Shown: piece by piece, positions 44,210 through 52,828 of the stretch | Layout: each line of letters opens with the position of its first letter | How positions within the stretch are numbered: the stretch's first letter is position 1 | Source of the DNA: Phycisphaera sp. | Lineage (GTDB): Bacteria > Planctomycetota > Phycisphaerae > Phycisphaerales > UBA1924 | Reading direction: 5' to 3' | Length of the DNA stretch: 64,000 bases | Assembly (NCBI GenBank): GCA_020639255.1 | Contig: JACKGZ010000001.1 | Coordinates: forward strand, 706,712 to 770,711 | Notes under the pieces: generated by a model | Databases searched by the model: none | What the model was told of the DNA's origin: nothing | Seen by the model: only the letters and a program-made list of their open reading frames with translations | Position numbers and translations under genes: made by a program

Positions 44210-45415
44210 CTAGGCCAGCTCGAAAACCGTCGCCAGACCCTGGCCTACGCCCACGCAGAGCGAGGCGAGGCCGAGGTTCGTCTGCGAGCGCTGCATCTCG
44301 TGGATGAGCGTGGTGGCGATGCGTGCGCCGCTGCAACCGAGCGGGTGCCCGATGGCAATCGCGCCGCCGTTGACGTTGAGCCGGTCGGGATCGATCCCAA
44401 GCTCACGCTGGCACGCGACGGACTGGGCCGCAAAGGCCTCGTTGATCTCGACGAGCCCGACCTGATCGAGCGTGAGCGATGCGCGCGAGAGCGCCTTGCG
44501 GATTGCCGGCACGGGCCCGATGCCCATAAACGCCGGATCCACGCCCGCCGACGCGCTCGGGCCGACGTACGCCAGCGGCTGCAATCCCAGTGCCTTGGCC
44601 CGCTCTGCTTCGACGAGCAGGAGTGCGCTCGCGCCGTCGTTGACGCCCGACGAGTTGCCCGCCGTCACCGTGCCGAGGTCGTCCTTGGCGAAGACGGGCC
44701 TGAGTTTGGCCAGCTGCGCGAGCGTCGTATCGGGGCGCGGGTGCTCGTCGGTGTCGACCACGACCGGGTCGCCCTTGCGCTGCGGGATCTCGACGGGCAC
44801 GATCTCGCCCTTGAACTTGCCCGCTTCGTGCGCCGCGTGCCAGCGCTGCTGGCTCTGCAGCGCGAACTGGTCCTGGTCGTCGCGGCTGATGTTGCGCTCG
44901 CGAGCGACGTTCTCGGCGGTCTCGCCCATCGCGTAGGGGTGGTACTTCTCGCTGAGCCTTGGGTTGATGAACCGCCACCCGATCGACGTGTCGTAGATCT
45001 GCTGCGTGCGGTCGAACGCGGTCTCGGCCTTGCTCATGACGAGTGGTGCCCGGCTCATCGACTCGACGCCGCCGGCGATGAAGACGTCGCCGTGGTTCGC
45101 CTCGATCATCCGCGCCGCGACATTAATCGCTTCGAGCCCCGACGCGCAGAGCCTGTTGACCGTCGACCCCGGCACGCTCGCCGGCAATCCCGCAAGCAGC
45201 GCCGACATCCTCGCCACGTTGCGGTTGTCCTCGCCCGCCTGGTTCGCCGACCCGAAATACACGTCCTCGATGAGGGCCTTGTCGATCCCTGTTTGCTCAA
45301 CGACCGCTCGGATCACGAGAGCCGCGAGGTCATCGGGGCGCACGCCCGACAGCGCCCCGCCGTAGCGGCCGATGGGAGTCCGAATGGCAGCAATCACCGC
45401 GGCTCGTCTGGTCAT
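44210..45415 (-). CDS. Thiolase, 3-oxoadipyl-CoA thiolase (PcaF)-like
   Basis: 401 aa, type I/II thiolase. Active-site Cys in NRLCASGLEA, His in INEAFAAQ and GHPLGCSGAR, second Cys in SLCVGVGQG. ANQAGEDNRNVARM, TSIGWRFINP, PQRKGDPVVVDTDEHPR and PAFMGIGPVPA match PcaF-type enzymes that split 3-oxoadipyl-CoA into succinyl-CoA and acetyl-CoA. It faces the aminotransferase rather than joining the kamA operon, and it lies 17 bp downstream of an unrelated helical-protein gene on its own strand. Acetoacetyl-CoA thiolase is the alternative reading. Confidence 0.92.
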   Translation of the reverse strand: MTRRAAVIAAIRTPIGRYGGALSGVRPDDLAALVIRAVVEQTGIDKALIEDVYFGSANQAGEDNRNVARMSALLAGLPASVPGSTVNRLCASGLEAINVAARMIEANHGDVFIAGGVESMSRAPLVMSKAETAFDRTQQIYDTSIGWRFINPRLSEKYHPYAMGETAENVARERNISRDDQDQFALQSQQRWHAAHEAGKFKGEIVPVEIPQRKGDPVVVDTDEHPRPDTTLAQLAKLRPVFAKDDLGTVTAGNSSGVNDGASALLLVEAERAKALGLQPLAYVGPSASAGVDPAFMGIGPVPAIRKALSRASLTLDQVGLVEINEAFAAQSVACQRELGIDPDRLNVNGGAIAIGHPLGCSGARIATTLIHEMQRSQTNLGLASLCVGVGQGLATVFELA

Positions 45416-45432
45416 GGCCGATGATAGATCGG

Positions 45433-47058
45433 TCAGGGCTTCTTGACGTTCGACTTCAGCAGGTAGCTGCTCGGCTGGAGTTCGTCCTCGAACCCGTACA
45501 GCGGCACGCCGATCATCGAGTCACCCTTCTGGTGGTCCTTCCAGATGTTGATCGGGCGGTCGATCGCCAGATCCGGGTTCTCGTGGTCGGCCACGATCAG
45601 TCGCACTTGGAGCTTCGACCGATCCGAGAAGTACCACGTCCCGTTGCTGTACGTCCACTTCGTCTCGCGGGCCCACTGCTCGCCCGGGATGCGCACCGCG
45701 AGCACTTCGAACTCTTCTTGCTGCACCTTCCACGCGCTGACCGCGGTCTTGATCGCCTCCTCGCGGTCGTCGCCGGCGAACGCGTCCTTCGGCAGCTTGT
45801 TCTCGCGGATGATCAGCTCGCTCAGCGACTCGGCCTGCTCCTTGAGCTGCTCCTGGGTCGCCTCGTACTCGGCACGCAACTCCTTGCCGGCCTCTTCATC
45901 CAGAGCCGACAGCAGCGCCAGACGATCCTCTGCGAAGCCCATCGTCTGCGGGATGCCGCCCGTGAACCAGAGGGGTTTCTGTTCCTTCACCGCCTCGGCC
46001 GCATACCCCATCGCCGTCTTCAGATCCTCGCGGATCTCGTCGGGCAGCACGGCCTTCTGCGCCTCGGCCTCCGCGAGGAAATCGTTGAGATTGCTCAGGA
46101 AGCCGTTGCCCACGCCCTCGATCGTCCGTCCCTGATCCGTTCGCTGCTGCATCAGCCTCGCGTACTTCTGTGCAATCCGGATGCACTCGTCTCGTGCGGC
46201 ATCGGCTTGCGCGAGCGTTTCGGCGGCTCGAGGACGATCTGTCTGCAGAATCATCGTGTCGTTGAACATTACCGAGAGTTCGCGGAGGCGTTTGCGGTCA
46301 GCATCGAACTCCGGGTACTGGGCCGGGTCGATCAGCTTCCGCAGCTTCTCGTTCACCGGCCTCAGGAAATCCGTCGCGGTGACGATCTTCGCCTCCGCGT
46401 TCACGAGCTGCTGGCGAACCTCGGGCACACCTCGGCCGTCCGCGGGGAGCTTGTCGAGCGCATCCTTCACAAAGCCGGCCTTGCGCTTCGCGTTCTCGAC
46501 GACACCCATGAGCCCGTCCACCTCGCGGTAGTCGATCGTGAGCTGGTCCTCGACCTCGCGCAGCGTTTCGAGGGCCTTGGTGAGCTGCTCAGCGTTCGCC
46601 TCGACCTCGCGGAGGTTGAACTTGGCGCCCTTGAGCACGTCTTCCTGCTGGTAGTCCAGCTTGACGCCGCCCGCCGGTTCGGTCGGAGCCGGCGCGTCCG
46701 GGCCGACCATGATCTCGCGCAGCCTGTTGTACTCCGCGGCCGCCGCCTGATATCGCGCCACCGCCTCGTCACGTCCAGCTGTCCCCGCCGGCACCTTTTC
46801 AAGCAATTCCTTGGCCGGGTTGATGTCGTCGAGCGCCTGCTCCAGCCGACGTGCGAGCAGCTTGCCGGAAGAGCCACCCGGCCAGCTTGTCCGGTTTCCG
46901 AGGCTCCCGGACACCGACTGCAGGTTGGTCTCCGCTCGGGCGAGCAGGCTGTTGACCTGGGCGATGTCTGCCGAGGCGACGGACGCAAAGCCGAGCCCGA
47001 TCAGCATCGCGAAGAAGAAACGCCAAAGCCGGGTCGTCGAGGGGGCGTAGCTGCTCAT
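45433..47058 (-). CDS. Exported helical (coiled-coil) protein of unknown function
   Basis: 541 aa. ATG 47058 has GGAGGAG 6 nt upstream and opens a signal peptide (FFFAMLIGLGFASVASA). Residues about 30-430 are long charged helices rich in Glu, Ala, Leu and Arg, predicted to be coiled coil. Residues about 435-541 look like a compact beta domain (WTYSNGTWYFSDRSKLQVRL; INIWKDHQKGDSMIG). No family recognised. The 69-residue N-terminal extension of the frame lacks a start signal. It lies 17 bp upstream of the thiolase, though a functional link is doubtful. Confidence 0.75.
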   Translation of the reverse strand: MSSYAPSTTRLWRFFFAMLIGLGFASVASADIAQVNSLLARAETNLQSVSGSLGNRTSWPGGSSGKLLARRLEQALDDINPAKELLEKVPAGTAGRDEAVARYQAAAAEYNRLREIMVGPDAPAPTEPAGGVKLDYQQEDVLKGAKFNLREVEANAEQLTKALETLREVEDQLTIDYREVDGLMGVVENAKRKAGFVKDALDKLPADGRGVPEVRQQLVNAEAKIVTATDFLRPVNEKLRKLIDPAQYPEFDADRKRLRELSVMFNDTMILQTDRPRAAETLAQADAARDECIRIAQKYARLMQQRTDQGRTIEGVGNGFLSNLNDFLAEAEAQKAVLPDEIREDLKTAMGYAAEAVKEQKPLWFTGGIPQTMGFAEDRLALLSALDEEAGKELRAEYEATQEQLKEQAESLSELIIRENKLPKDAFAGDDREEAIKTAVSAWKVQQEEFEVLAVRIPGEQWARETKWTYSNGTWYFSDRSKLQVRLIVADHENPDLAIDRPINIWKDHQKGDSMIGVPLYGFEDELQPSSYLLKSNVKKP

Positions 47059-47249
47059 CTGGGACTCCTCCGGGCCGATATGGCCCGCTTCCGAGTCTAT
47101 TGCGACCCCAAGGCGAGTACCACCCCGTCGTCGCCGCCAATGCCCACAGCGGAATGGCAAGATTTTTCTGATCTCGTTTGCGCTTCGGCTCTCGGACGTC
47201 GTGTCTCCCAGTGAACCCCGGGGATTCCGGGCCATATGAGGAGCATCCA

Positions 47250-49184
47250 ATGGCATCACGCACACTGAAAGGCATCACCACCCTGGCCCTCGCCGCCTGC
47301 GCGGGCTCCGCACTCGCTCAGCCCGCCGTCGCAGACGAGCTTGGCATGCTTATGAAGACCGACCCGCTCGCCGCGGATCTGGCTTTCACGCTCGACACCT
47401 TTGGCTCAAACTTCGACACCGAGATCGCGATCTGGCAGCTCAGCGGAAGCCTGGCCTCAAACAATGACGACGCGGTGCCCGGTTCGGTGCTCCAGAGCCA
47501 GATCAACGCGTTTTACCCGCCCGGCGTGTACTACGCCAGCGTCTCCGGGTACGACACTGTTTTCGGCAATAACTTCCAGGCCGATACCGATGTCTTTTCT
47601 GAGGGCGGCTTCGTCAACGCGACGCTTAACGTCGAGGGCGGTGCACAGGTCATCAACTTTAACAACACGATTGAGGCCGGTGACTTCGTCTCAACCCCGG
47701 GCGAAGTGAAGTTCTACCGCTTCCAGATTCCAGGCCTCTTCGAGCAGCAGGACCTGGGCACCGTCTCCTACGACGGGTTCGTCGAGATCGACACCTGCGG
47801 CTCCAGCTTCGACACCGAGATAGGCGTCTGGAACCTCGACACGGGCGAGCTCGTTGTGTTCAACGACGACGCCGACGACGAAGGCCCGGGCTCGCCCTGC
47901 GACGGCTCGCTCCAGAGCTACCTGAGCATGCGCCTGCCCACGGGACGCTACGCCCTCTCCGTCAGCGGCTTCGGAACCTCCTTCGCAGAGGGCTTCGCCG
48001 CCATCACCACCAACGTTTCCGCCAGCGGCAGCATGACCGGTATGGTGGGCGGCGTCTCGATCGCCGACACCGTCAGCGCGGGCGGCGAGGTCGAGTGGTA
48101 CACATTCGACGTCATCGCACTCCCCGCGGGCGCACTCGCCGAGGGGGAGGCCGACTGTCCCGGCCTGGGCAACGGTATCAATGACGGGTGCTCCGCCGGT
48201 GGCAACTTCGGCAGCCTCAGCCTCGGACAGACCATCAACGGCAGCGCCGGCCCCAACGATTTCGACTGGTACGAGGTCGTGATCACCGAAACCACGCCCT
48301 ACACCCTCTCTATCGAATCCGAAACCCAGGTCGCGTTCGGCTTTGCGACCCAGACCGTCCCGGGTGTTCCAGGGTGTGCGAATGTGCAGCCAACAATCGG
48401 TGGCATATTCGCTCAGCCTTTCACGCCGGCATCATTCTCCGGCACGCTCAACCCGGGCACCTACTACATCGAAGTCTTCGGCACCACGAGCGCAACCTGC
48501 GGCGGGGACTACACCCTCAGCTTCCGCCCGCAGATCCCGACCTGCCCCCCCGGCAGCTACCAGGAGCAGGAGCCCGTCCCCTTCGACAACTTCATCGCGC
48601 TCCAAGGCGGGACCAACGACGCGTGCGTCTTCGGCGGCCTGCAGCCCGAGGACGTCAGCCTGGGCGACACCATCTGCGGTACCTCCGGCACCTACTACGA
48701 AGATATTTTCGCAGTGAACTTCGGCGACCAGGACTACTACCGCTTCAATGTCGCCATACCGACCGTCGTCGAATTTGAGTTCATCGGCACGTCGGCACTC
48801 GGAGCCATCGCCACGACCACGCCGCTGCCCGCGACTGACTTCTGCGACATCCTCGATGCAGGCGGGCCGGATGGCTCTGCCGACGCAGGCGAGTACGGCT
48901 ATCTGCGTGTCGCTCTGCCCGCGGGCGATCACTCGATCAATCTCTTTGCGGAACCATTCGCTACCAGCGGCACCGCCTCGGGCACGCCCTACATCCTGAG
49001 CATCAACGAGTACACCTGCAAGGCCGACACCAACCTCGACGGCAACGTCTCGCCCGCCGACTTCTCCGCCTGGGTCTCCGCCTTTAACACCCAGGGCGTC
49101 GTCTGCGATCAGAACAACGACGGCATCTGCTCGCCCGCTGACTTCTCTGCCTGGGTCAGCAATTACAACGCCGGCTGCCCGTGA
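47250..49184 (+). CDS. Secreted protein with pre-peptidase-like domains and dockerin C-terminus
   Basis: 644 aa. ATG 47250 has GAGGAG 7 nt upstream; signal peptide LKGITTLALAACAGSALA. At least two and probably four repeated beta domains follow, each with FDTEI(A/G)(I/V)W, a short Asp-rich turn and a PGxYYxSVSG- or TGRYALSVSGFG-like end, the pattern of pre-peptidase C-terminal (PPC)/DVUA0089-type domains. The last 55 residues are two dockerin-like PADFSAWV repeats ending YNAGCP. No catalytic motif. Probably extracellular, with calcium-binding loops. Confidence 0.83.
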   Translation: MASRTLKGITTLALAACAGSALAQPAVADELGMLMKTDPLAADLAFTLDTFGSNFDTEIAIWQLSGSLASNNDDAVPGSVLQSQINAFYPPGVYYASVSGYDTVFGNNFQADTDVFSEGGFVNATLNVEGGAQVINFNNTIEAGDFVSTPGEVKFYRFQIPGLFEQQDLGTVSYDGFVEIDTCGSSFDTEIGVWNLDTGELVVFNDDADDEGPGSPCDGSLQSYLSMRLPTGRYALSVSGFGTSFAEGFAAITTNVSASGSMTGMVGGVSIADTVSAGGEVEWYTFDVIALPAGALAEGEADCPGLGNGINDGCSAGGNFGSLSLGQTINGSAGPNDFDWYEVVITETTPYTLSIESETQVAFGFATQTVPGVPGCANVQPTIGGIFAQPFTPASFSGTLNPGTYYIEVFGTTSATCGGDYTLSFRPQIPTCPPGSYQEQEPVPFDNFIALQGGTNDACVFGGLQPEDVSLGDTICGTSGTYYEDIFAVNFGDQDYYRFNVAIPTVVEFEFIGTSALGAIATTTPLPATDFCDILDAGGPDGSADAGEYGYLRVALPAGDHSINLFAEPFATSGTASGTPYILSINEYTCKADTNLDGNVSPADFSAWVSAFNTQGVVCDQNNDGICSPADFSAWVSNYNAGCP

Positions 49185-49213
49185 GTTGATGGGATCCCAC
49201 AACCACTCCTCAT

Positions 49214-49241
49214 GCCTGCAGGCCCTACCGGGTCTGCAGGC
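49214..49241 (+). terminator. Hairpin downstream of the 47250-49184 gene
   Basis: A 12-bp stem with one G-T pair and loop TACC begins 29 bp past the stop. No T-tract follows, so a simple intrinsic terminator is only possible, not certain. The remaining bases to the sigma factor start hold no supported gene. Confidence 0.5.
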
Positions 49242-49421
49242 GATTCCAAAGTCCTGATTGACTTCATCATGAACCACATCATCGAGACATCATTGCGACC
49301 CGTACATCTGCCAAGCGAGAAGTGGGCAAGTAATTCAACATCAGGTCCGAGAGCGCGACAAGACAAGCAGCATCACCGCCGAGTCCGCATGTGCGATCGT
49401 CGTGCCACTACACTCAAATGC

Positions 49422-50033
49422 ATGCCGCAGGACGAACCGAAAGTCGGTGAGATTACGGGTTTGCTCCAGGTCGTTCGCGCAGGCACAAACCCGAAGGACG
49501 CCGAGGCGAAGGTCGTCCAACTCGCGTACGACGAGATGCGTCGCATCGCCGGCTCGATGGCCGGCCGGAACAATGGCGGCACGATCAACGCAACGGCGTT
49601 GGTTCACGAAGCCTGGCTCAAGCTCAACGGCAACCTCGGCCATGTCTCGGATCGCTGCCACTTTCTCGCCCTCGCAGCACGCGCCATGCGACAAGTCATG
49701 GCCGACGCAGCACGAGCAAAGTCGCGACAGAAGCGAGGAGGCGATCAACCAAGGTTCACGCTCCACGACAGCGACGGCGCTCAGAACGCAAACGATCTCG
49801 ATCTCGCGGACCTGCACGAAGTACTCGAAGGACTCCGGAGCAGCTATCCGCGCCAGGCGGAGGTGTTCGAACTCCGCGCGTTCGGGTCGCTGACTTTCCG
49901 AGAAATCGGTCAGTTCCTCGATCTCTCGGAAAGCTCCGCAAGGCTCGATTGGCAATTCTCGCGTGCCTGGCTCCGAGCCGAACTCAGCGATGACACAAGC
50001 ACCGCACATGATGATGAGGCTGTAAGCGAGTAA
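49422..50033 (+). CDS. ECF-type RNA polymerase sigma factor
   Basis: 203 aa. Matches the ECF family common in Planctomycetes and Acidobacteria (TIGR02999-type): region 2 with ELVXX-like LAYDEMRRIAGSMA, NATALVHEAWLKLNG, CHFLALAARAMRQVMADAARAKSRQKRGG; region 4 with YPRQAEVFELRAFGSLTFREIGQFLDLSESSARLDW helix-turn-helix. ATG 49422 (MPQDEPKV) starts the conserved region; the 70 extra residues upstream lack similarity. Its stop shares one base with the start of the kinase (TAATG), so sigma factor and kinase are coupled, and the kinase may control it. Confidence 0.9.
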   Translation: MPQDEPKVGEITGLLQVVRAGTNPKDAEAKVVQLAYDEMRRIAGSMAGRNNGGTINATALVHEAWLKLNGNLGHVSDRCHFLALAARAMRQVMADAARAKSRQKRGGDQPRFTLHDSDGAQNANDLDLADLHEVLEGLRSSYPRQAEVFELRAFGSLTFREIGQFLDLSESSARLDWQFSRAWLRAELSDDTSTAHDDEAVSE

Positions 50034-52690
50034 TGGATACGGATCAACCCATTTCGTTGCTCGATGCATTTGCTCGAGTGATCGCTACGGATCCGAGCAA
50101 TCGAGAATCTGTCATCCGGGAAGTATGCGGCTCAGACGCCTCTATGCACGAACAGCTTGTCCGCCTGATTACCGCTGCAGACTCGTCCGATCGCGATGGC
50201 GATCCGCTGAGCGATGATGCAATCAATGCCAGGCGACAATCACTCGAAAGCCAGGAGAGCTATTCGCACAGCCCGGTACACCCGGGATCGACCTTCGCCG
50301 GCTACGAGATTCACTCGCTTCTCGGCGAAGGCGGCATGGGCGCGGTGTACCTCGCGACACAGGAAAGACCATCACGACAGGTCGCGCTCAAAATACTCAA
50401 ATCCGGATTCGCATCGGAGCGCCTCCGCCGGCGTTTCGAACTCGAAGCCGAAACACTCGGGAAGCTCAAGCACCCCGGTATCGCTCAGGTCTATGAGGCG
50501 GGTATTCATGACGGCCAGCCATACTTCGCCATGGAGTACATCGACGGTACGCCCGTCACCGAATACGCCGAGCGAAAGCAGCTCGGAACGCGCGACAAGC
50601 TCAAACTCATCTCGAAGATCGCTGCTGCTATCCAGCATGCTCACCAGCACGGCATCATCCACCGCGACCTCAAGCCCGCTAACATCCTCATCGCCGACAT
50701 CAACACAGACGGCCAACCCAGCGCACAACCCAAAATACTCGATTTCGGTGTCGCGAAAGTCACCGAATCCGACATTGCTGTCACGACACTGCAAACCGAT
50801 ATCGGCCAGCTGATCGGCACGATCTCGTACATGTCACCCGAGCAGGCCGGTGGGAACCCGGACGACGTCGACACACGGTCGGATGTGTATGCGCTCGGCG
50901 TGATCGCGTATGAGCTGCTCACCGGCAACTTGCCGCTGAATCTCAAGGGTCGGCTTGTCCACGAAGCGGTGCGCATCATCCGGGAAGAGGAGCCCTCAAG
51001 GCTGAGTCAATCGAACAAAGCACTCAGAGGTGATGTCGATACGATCGTTGCGACTGCGCTCGAAAAGGATCCATCGCGACGGTACGAATCGCCTGCCGCG
51101 TTTGCGAGCGACATCGAGCGATATCTGAAGGACCAGCCCATTCTGGCTAAGCCGGCCAGCGCGTGGTATCAGCTGAAAAAGTACAGTAAGAGGCACCGTC
51201 AGATCGTGGTTGGTGTGGCTGCATGCTTCGTCTTGCTGCTGGCAGGGCTGGCGGGTACATCGGTATTTGCCTACCGAGCCGATCGCGCCAGATCAGATGC
51301 ATTAAGAGCCAGCCAGGAAACGCAAGAGGCACTTACCGCCGAACGACTGCGTACACAGCAGCTCGAAGACGTGGCTTCTTTCCAGGAAGAGCAACTCGCG
51401 CAGCTCGATGCAATGGACTTTGGCTTCCATGTGCGTGAGGAACTCCTGAAAGAACTGGCTCAGCACCAGGGTGAGACCGAACCAGCGCCAGAAGTCATTC
51501 TGCAAGGCGTCGACTTCACCGGTCTCGCGCTCAATGTACTGCGGGCAGACATTTTCGATCAGAGCCTCGCGGCGATCGATCATGAATTCGACGAGCAGCC
51601 GGTTGTTCAGGCACGGCTCCTGCAATCATTCGCCCGTTCGGCCGAGCGTGTGGGGTTGATGGATCTGGCTGTCGAAGTACAACGACGCACCTGTGACATC
51701 CGAGATCAGAATCTCGGTCCCGATCATCCCGATTCAATCAGTGCACGCAACAACCTCGGTCTTCTTCTCCTCTATCAAGGGCAGTACGACGAAGCCCAGC
51801 CGATTCTGACTCAGGCACTCGCGGATAGCAGACGCACCAAAGGCGATCAGCATCCCGACACGCTGAGTGTTCTCGACAACATCGGCCTGCTGATGCACGA
51901 ACTCGGCCGATTTGGAGAAGCCGAAAGCTATCTTCAGGAAGCCCTGGCCGGCTACAAAGCGCAGTTCCCAGCAGACGCACCCGAGACGCTCGCTGCGATG
52001 AACAACATCGCGAGTGTGTACGAGGGTAGGGGGGAGTTTGCCAAGTCGGAACCATTCCTGCGCGAGGCATACGAGGGGAACAAGCGTGTGCTCGGTCCGG
52101 ACGATGCAAAGACACTCAGCTCAGCAAACAATGTCGCGATCAACCTGAAACGTCAGGGTAAACTCGCCGAGGCCGAGCCGTTCTATCGAGAAGCTTATGA
52201 AGGGCGACGCCGTACGCTCGGAGACGATCATCCACGAACAATCCGGGCTTTGAACAACATGGGCGGCCTGTACCGAGCACTCGAAGAGTACGAGAAATGC
52301 GAAGAAACCTATCGAGTTTCGCTCGAGCAGTACCGCCGGATCAACGGCAACCACCATCCCGACACCGTCATTGGTATCAACAACTACGGCGCAGTGCTGA
52401 GAGATCTCGGACGATTCGAAGAGGCCGAACGATACGGTGCCGAGGCGGTTCAGCTCGGCAGCGAAACTTTCCCGCCGGGCCACTGGATTGTCGCGGCCTT
52501 CATGCTGCAGCACAGCGAAACACTTCTTGCCATGGGCCGATTGGATGAGGCACTCGCAGAGGCTGAGGCTTCCAGGTCAGTCATGATGAACTCACTCGGT
52601 GAAAGCCATCCCAATACGCAAGGCGCGGCGTCGCTCGTGAACCGTATCGAAGAGGCCTTGCAAGAGACGCATCCCGTCGTCGATCCGTAA
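50033..52690 (+). CDS. Membrane Ser/Thr protein kinase with tetratricopeptide repeats
   Basis: 885 aa. Kinase domain (about 88-370): G-loop LLGEGGMGAVY, ATP Lys 120 in VALKIL, catalytic HRDLKPANIL, DFGVAK, and SYMSPEQ. One transmembrane helix (about 389-410, IVVGVAACFVLLLAGLAG). Then a coiled-coil and TPR units of the kinesin light chain-like kind (NNLGLLLLYQGQYDEAQP, NNIGLLMHELGRFGEAES, NNMGGLYRALEEYEKCE) up to the end. The N-terminal 85 residues contain a small helical region typical of planctomycete kinases. Coupled with an ECF sigma factor, so phosphorylation-dependent control of transcription is likely but not shown. Confidence 0.93.
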   Translation: MDTDQPISLLDAFARVIATDPSNRESVIREVCGSDASMHEQLVRLITAADSSDRDGDPLSDDAINARRQSLESQESYSHSPVHPGSTFAGYEIHSLLGEGGMGAVYLATQERPSRQVALKILKSGFASERLRRRFELEAETLGKLKHPGIAQVYEAGIHDGQPYFAMEYIDGTPVTEYAERKQLGTRDKLKLISKIAAAIQHAHQHGIIHRDLKPANILIADINTDGQPSAQPKILDFGVAKVTESDIAVTTLQTDIGQLIGTISYMSPEQAGGNPDDVDTRSDVYALGVIAYELLTGNLPLNLKGRLVHEAVRIIREEEPSRLSQSNKALRGDVDTIVATALEKDPSRRYESPAAFASDIERYLKDQPILAKPASAWYQLKKYSKRHRQIVVGVAACFVLLLAGLAGTSVFAYRADRARSDALRASQETQEALTAERLRTQQLEDVASFQEEQLAQLDAMDFGFHVREELLKELAQHQGETEPAPEVILQGVDFTGLALNVLRADIFDQSLAAIDHEFDEQPVVQARLLQSFARSAERVGLMDLAVEVQRRTCDIRDQNLGPDHPDSISARNNLGLLLLYQGQYDEAQPILTQALADSRRTKGDQHPDTLSVLDNIGLLMHELGRFGEAESYLQEALAGYKAQFPADAPETLAAMNNIASVYEGRGEFAKSEPFLREAYEGNKRVLGPDDAKTLSSANNVAINLKRQGKLAEAEPFYREAYEGRRRTLGDDHPRTIRALNNMGGLYRALEEYEKCEETYRVSLEQYRRINGNHHPDTVIGINNYGAVLRDLGRFEEAERYGAEAVQLGSETFPPGHWIVAAFMLQHSETLLAMGRLDEALAEAEASRSVMMNSLGESHPNTQGAASLVNRIEEALQETHPVVDP

Positions 52691-52757
52691 GTCATACGAA
52701 TGAAAGCACGTCGCATGCAGTGTGACGTGGAATCAGCAACGTTCGCAAAAACGACAA

Positions 52758-52777
52758 CCCCGACCGATCGGTCGGGG
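52758..52777 (-). terminator. Intrinsic terminator of the PEP-CTERM gene
   Basis: A perfect 8-bp stem with loop GATC, between the converging kinase and PEP-CTERM genes. On the minus strand it is followed by TTGTCGTTTTTG, a T-rich tail. It lies about 50 bp past the PEP-CTERM stop. Confidence 0.75.
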
Positions 52778-52828
52778 CCGTCGAGAGACAGGATGACCCC
52801 CCACGAGTTCTCCTGTCAACGATTTGTG

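Noticed and set aside
40040..45415. Standard lysine fermentation or an ordinary beta-ketoadipate cluster
   Set aside because: No kamDE, kdd, kce or kal for the first, and no pca ring-cleavage genes for the second; the mix with KamA and aminotransferase fits neither.
45421..47214. 597-codon plus-strand open frame
   Set aside because: Mirror of the coiled-coil gene at 45433-47058, which has a ribosome-binding site and signal peptide; the mirror frame does not.
297..49184. Cellulosome
   Set aside because: Dockerin-like tags are present but no cohesin scaffold and no glycoside hydrolase domain was seen.
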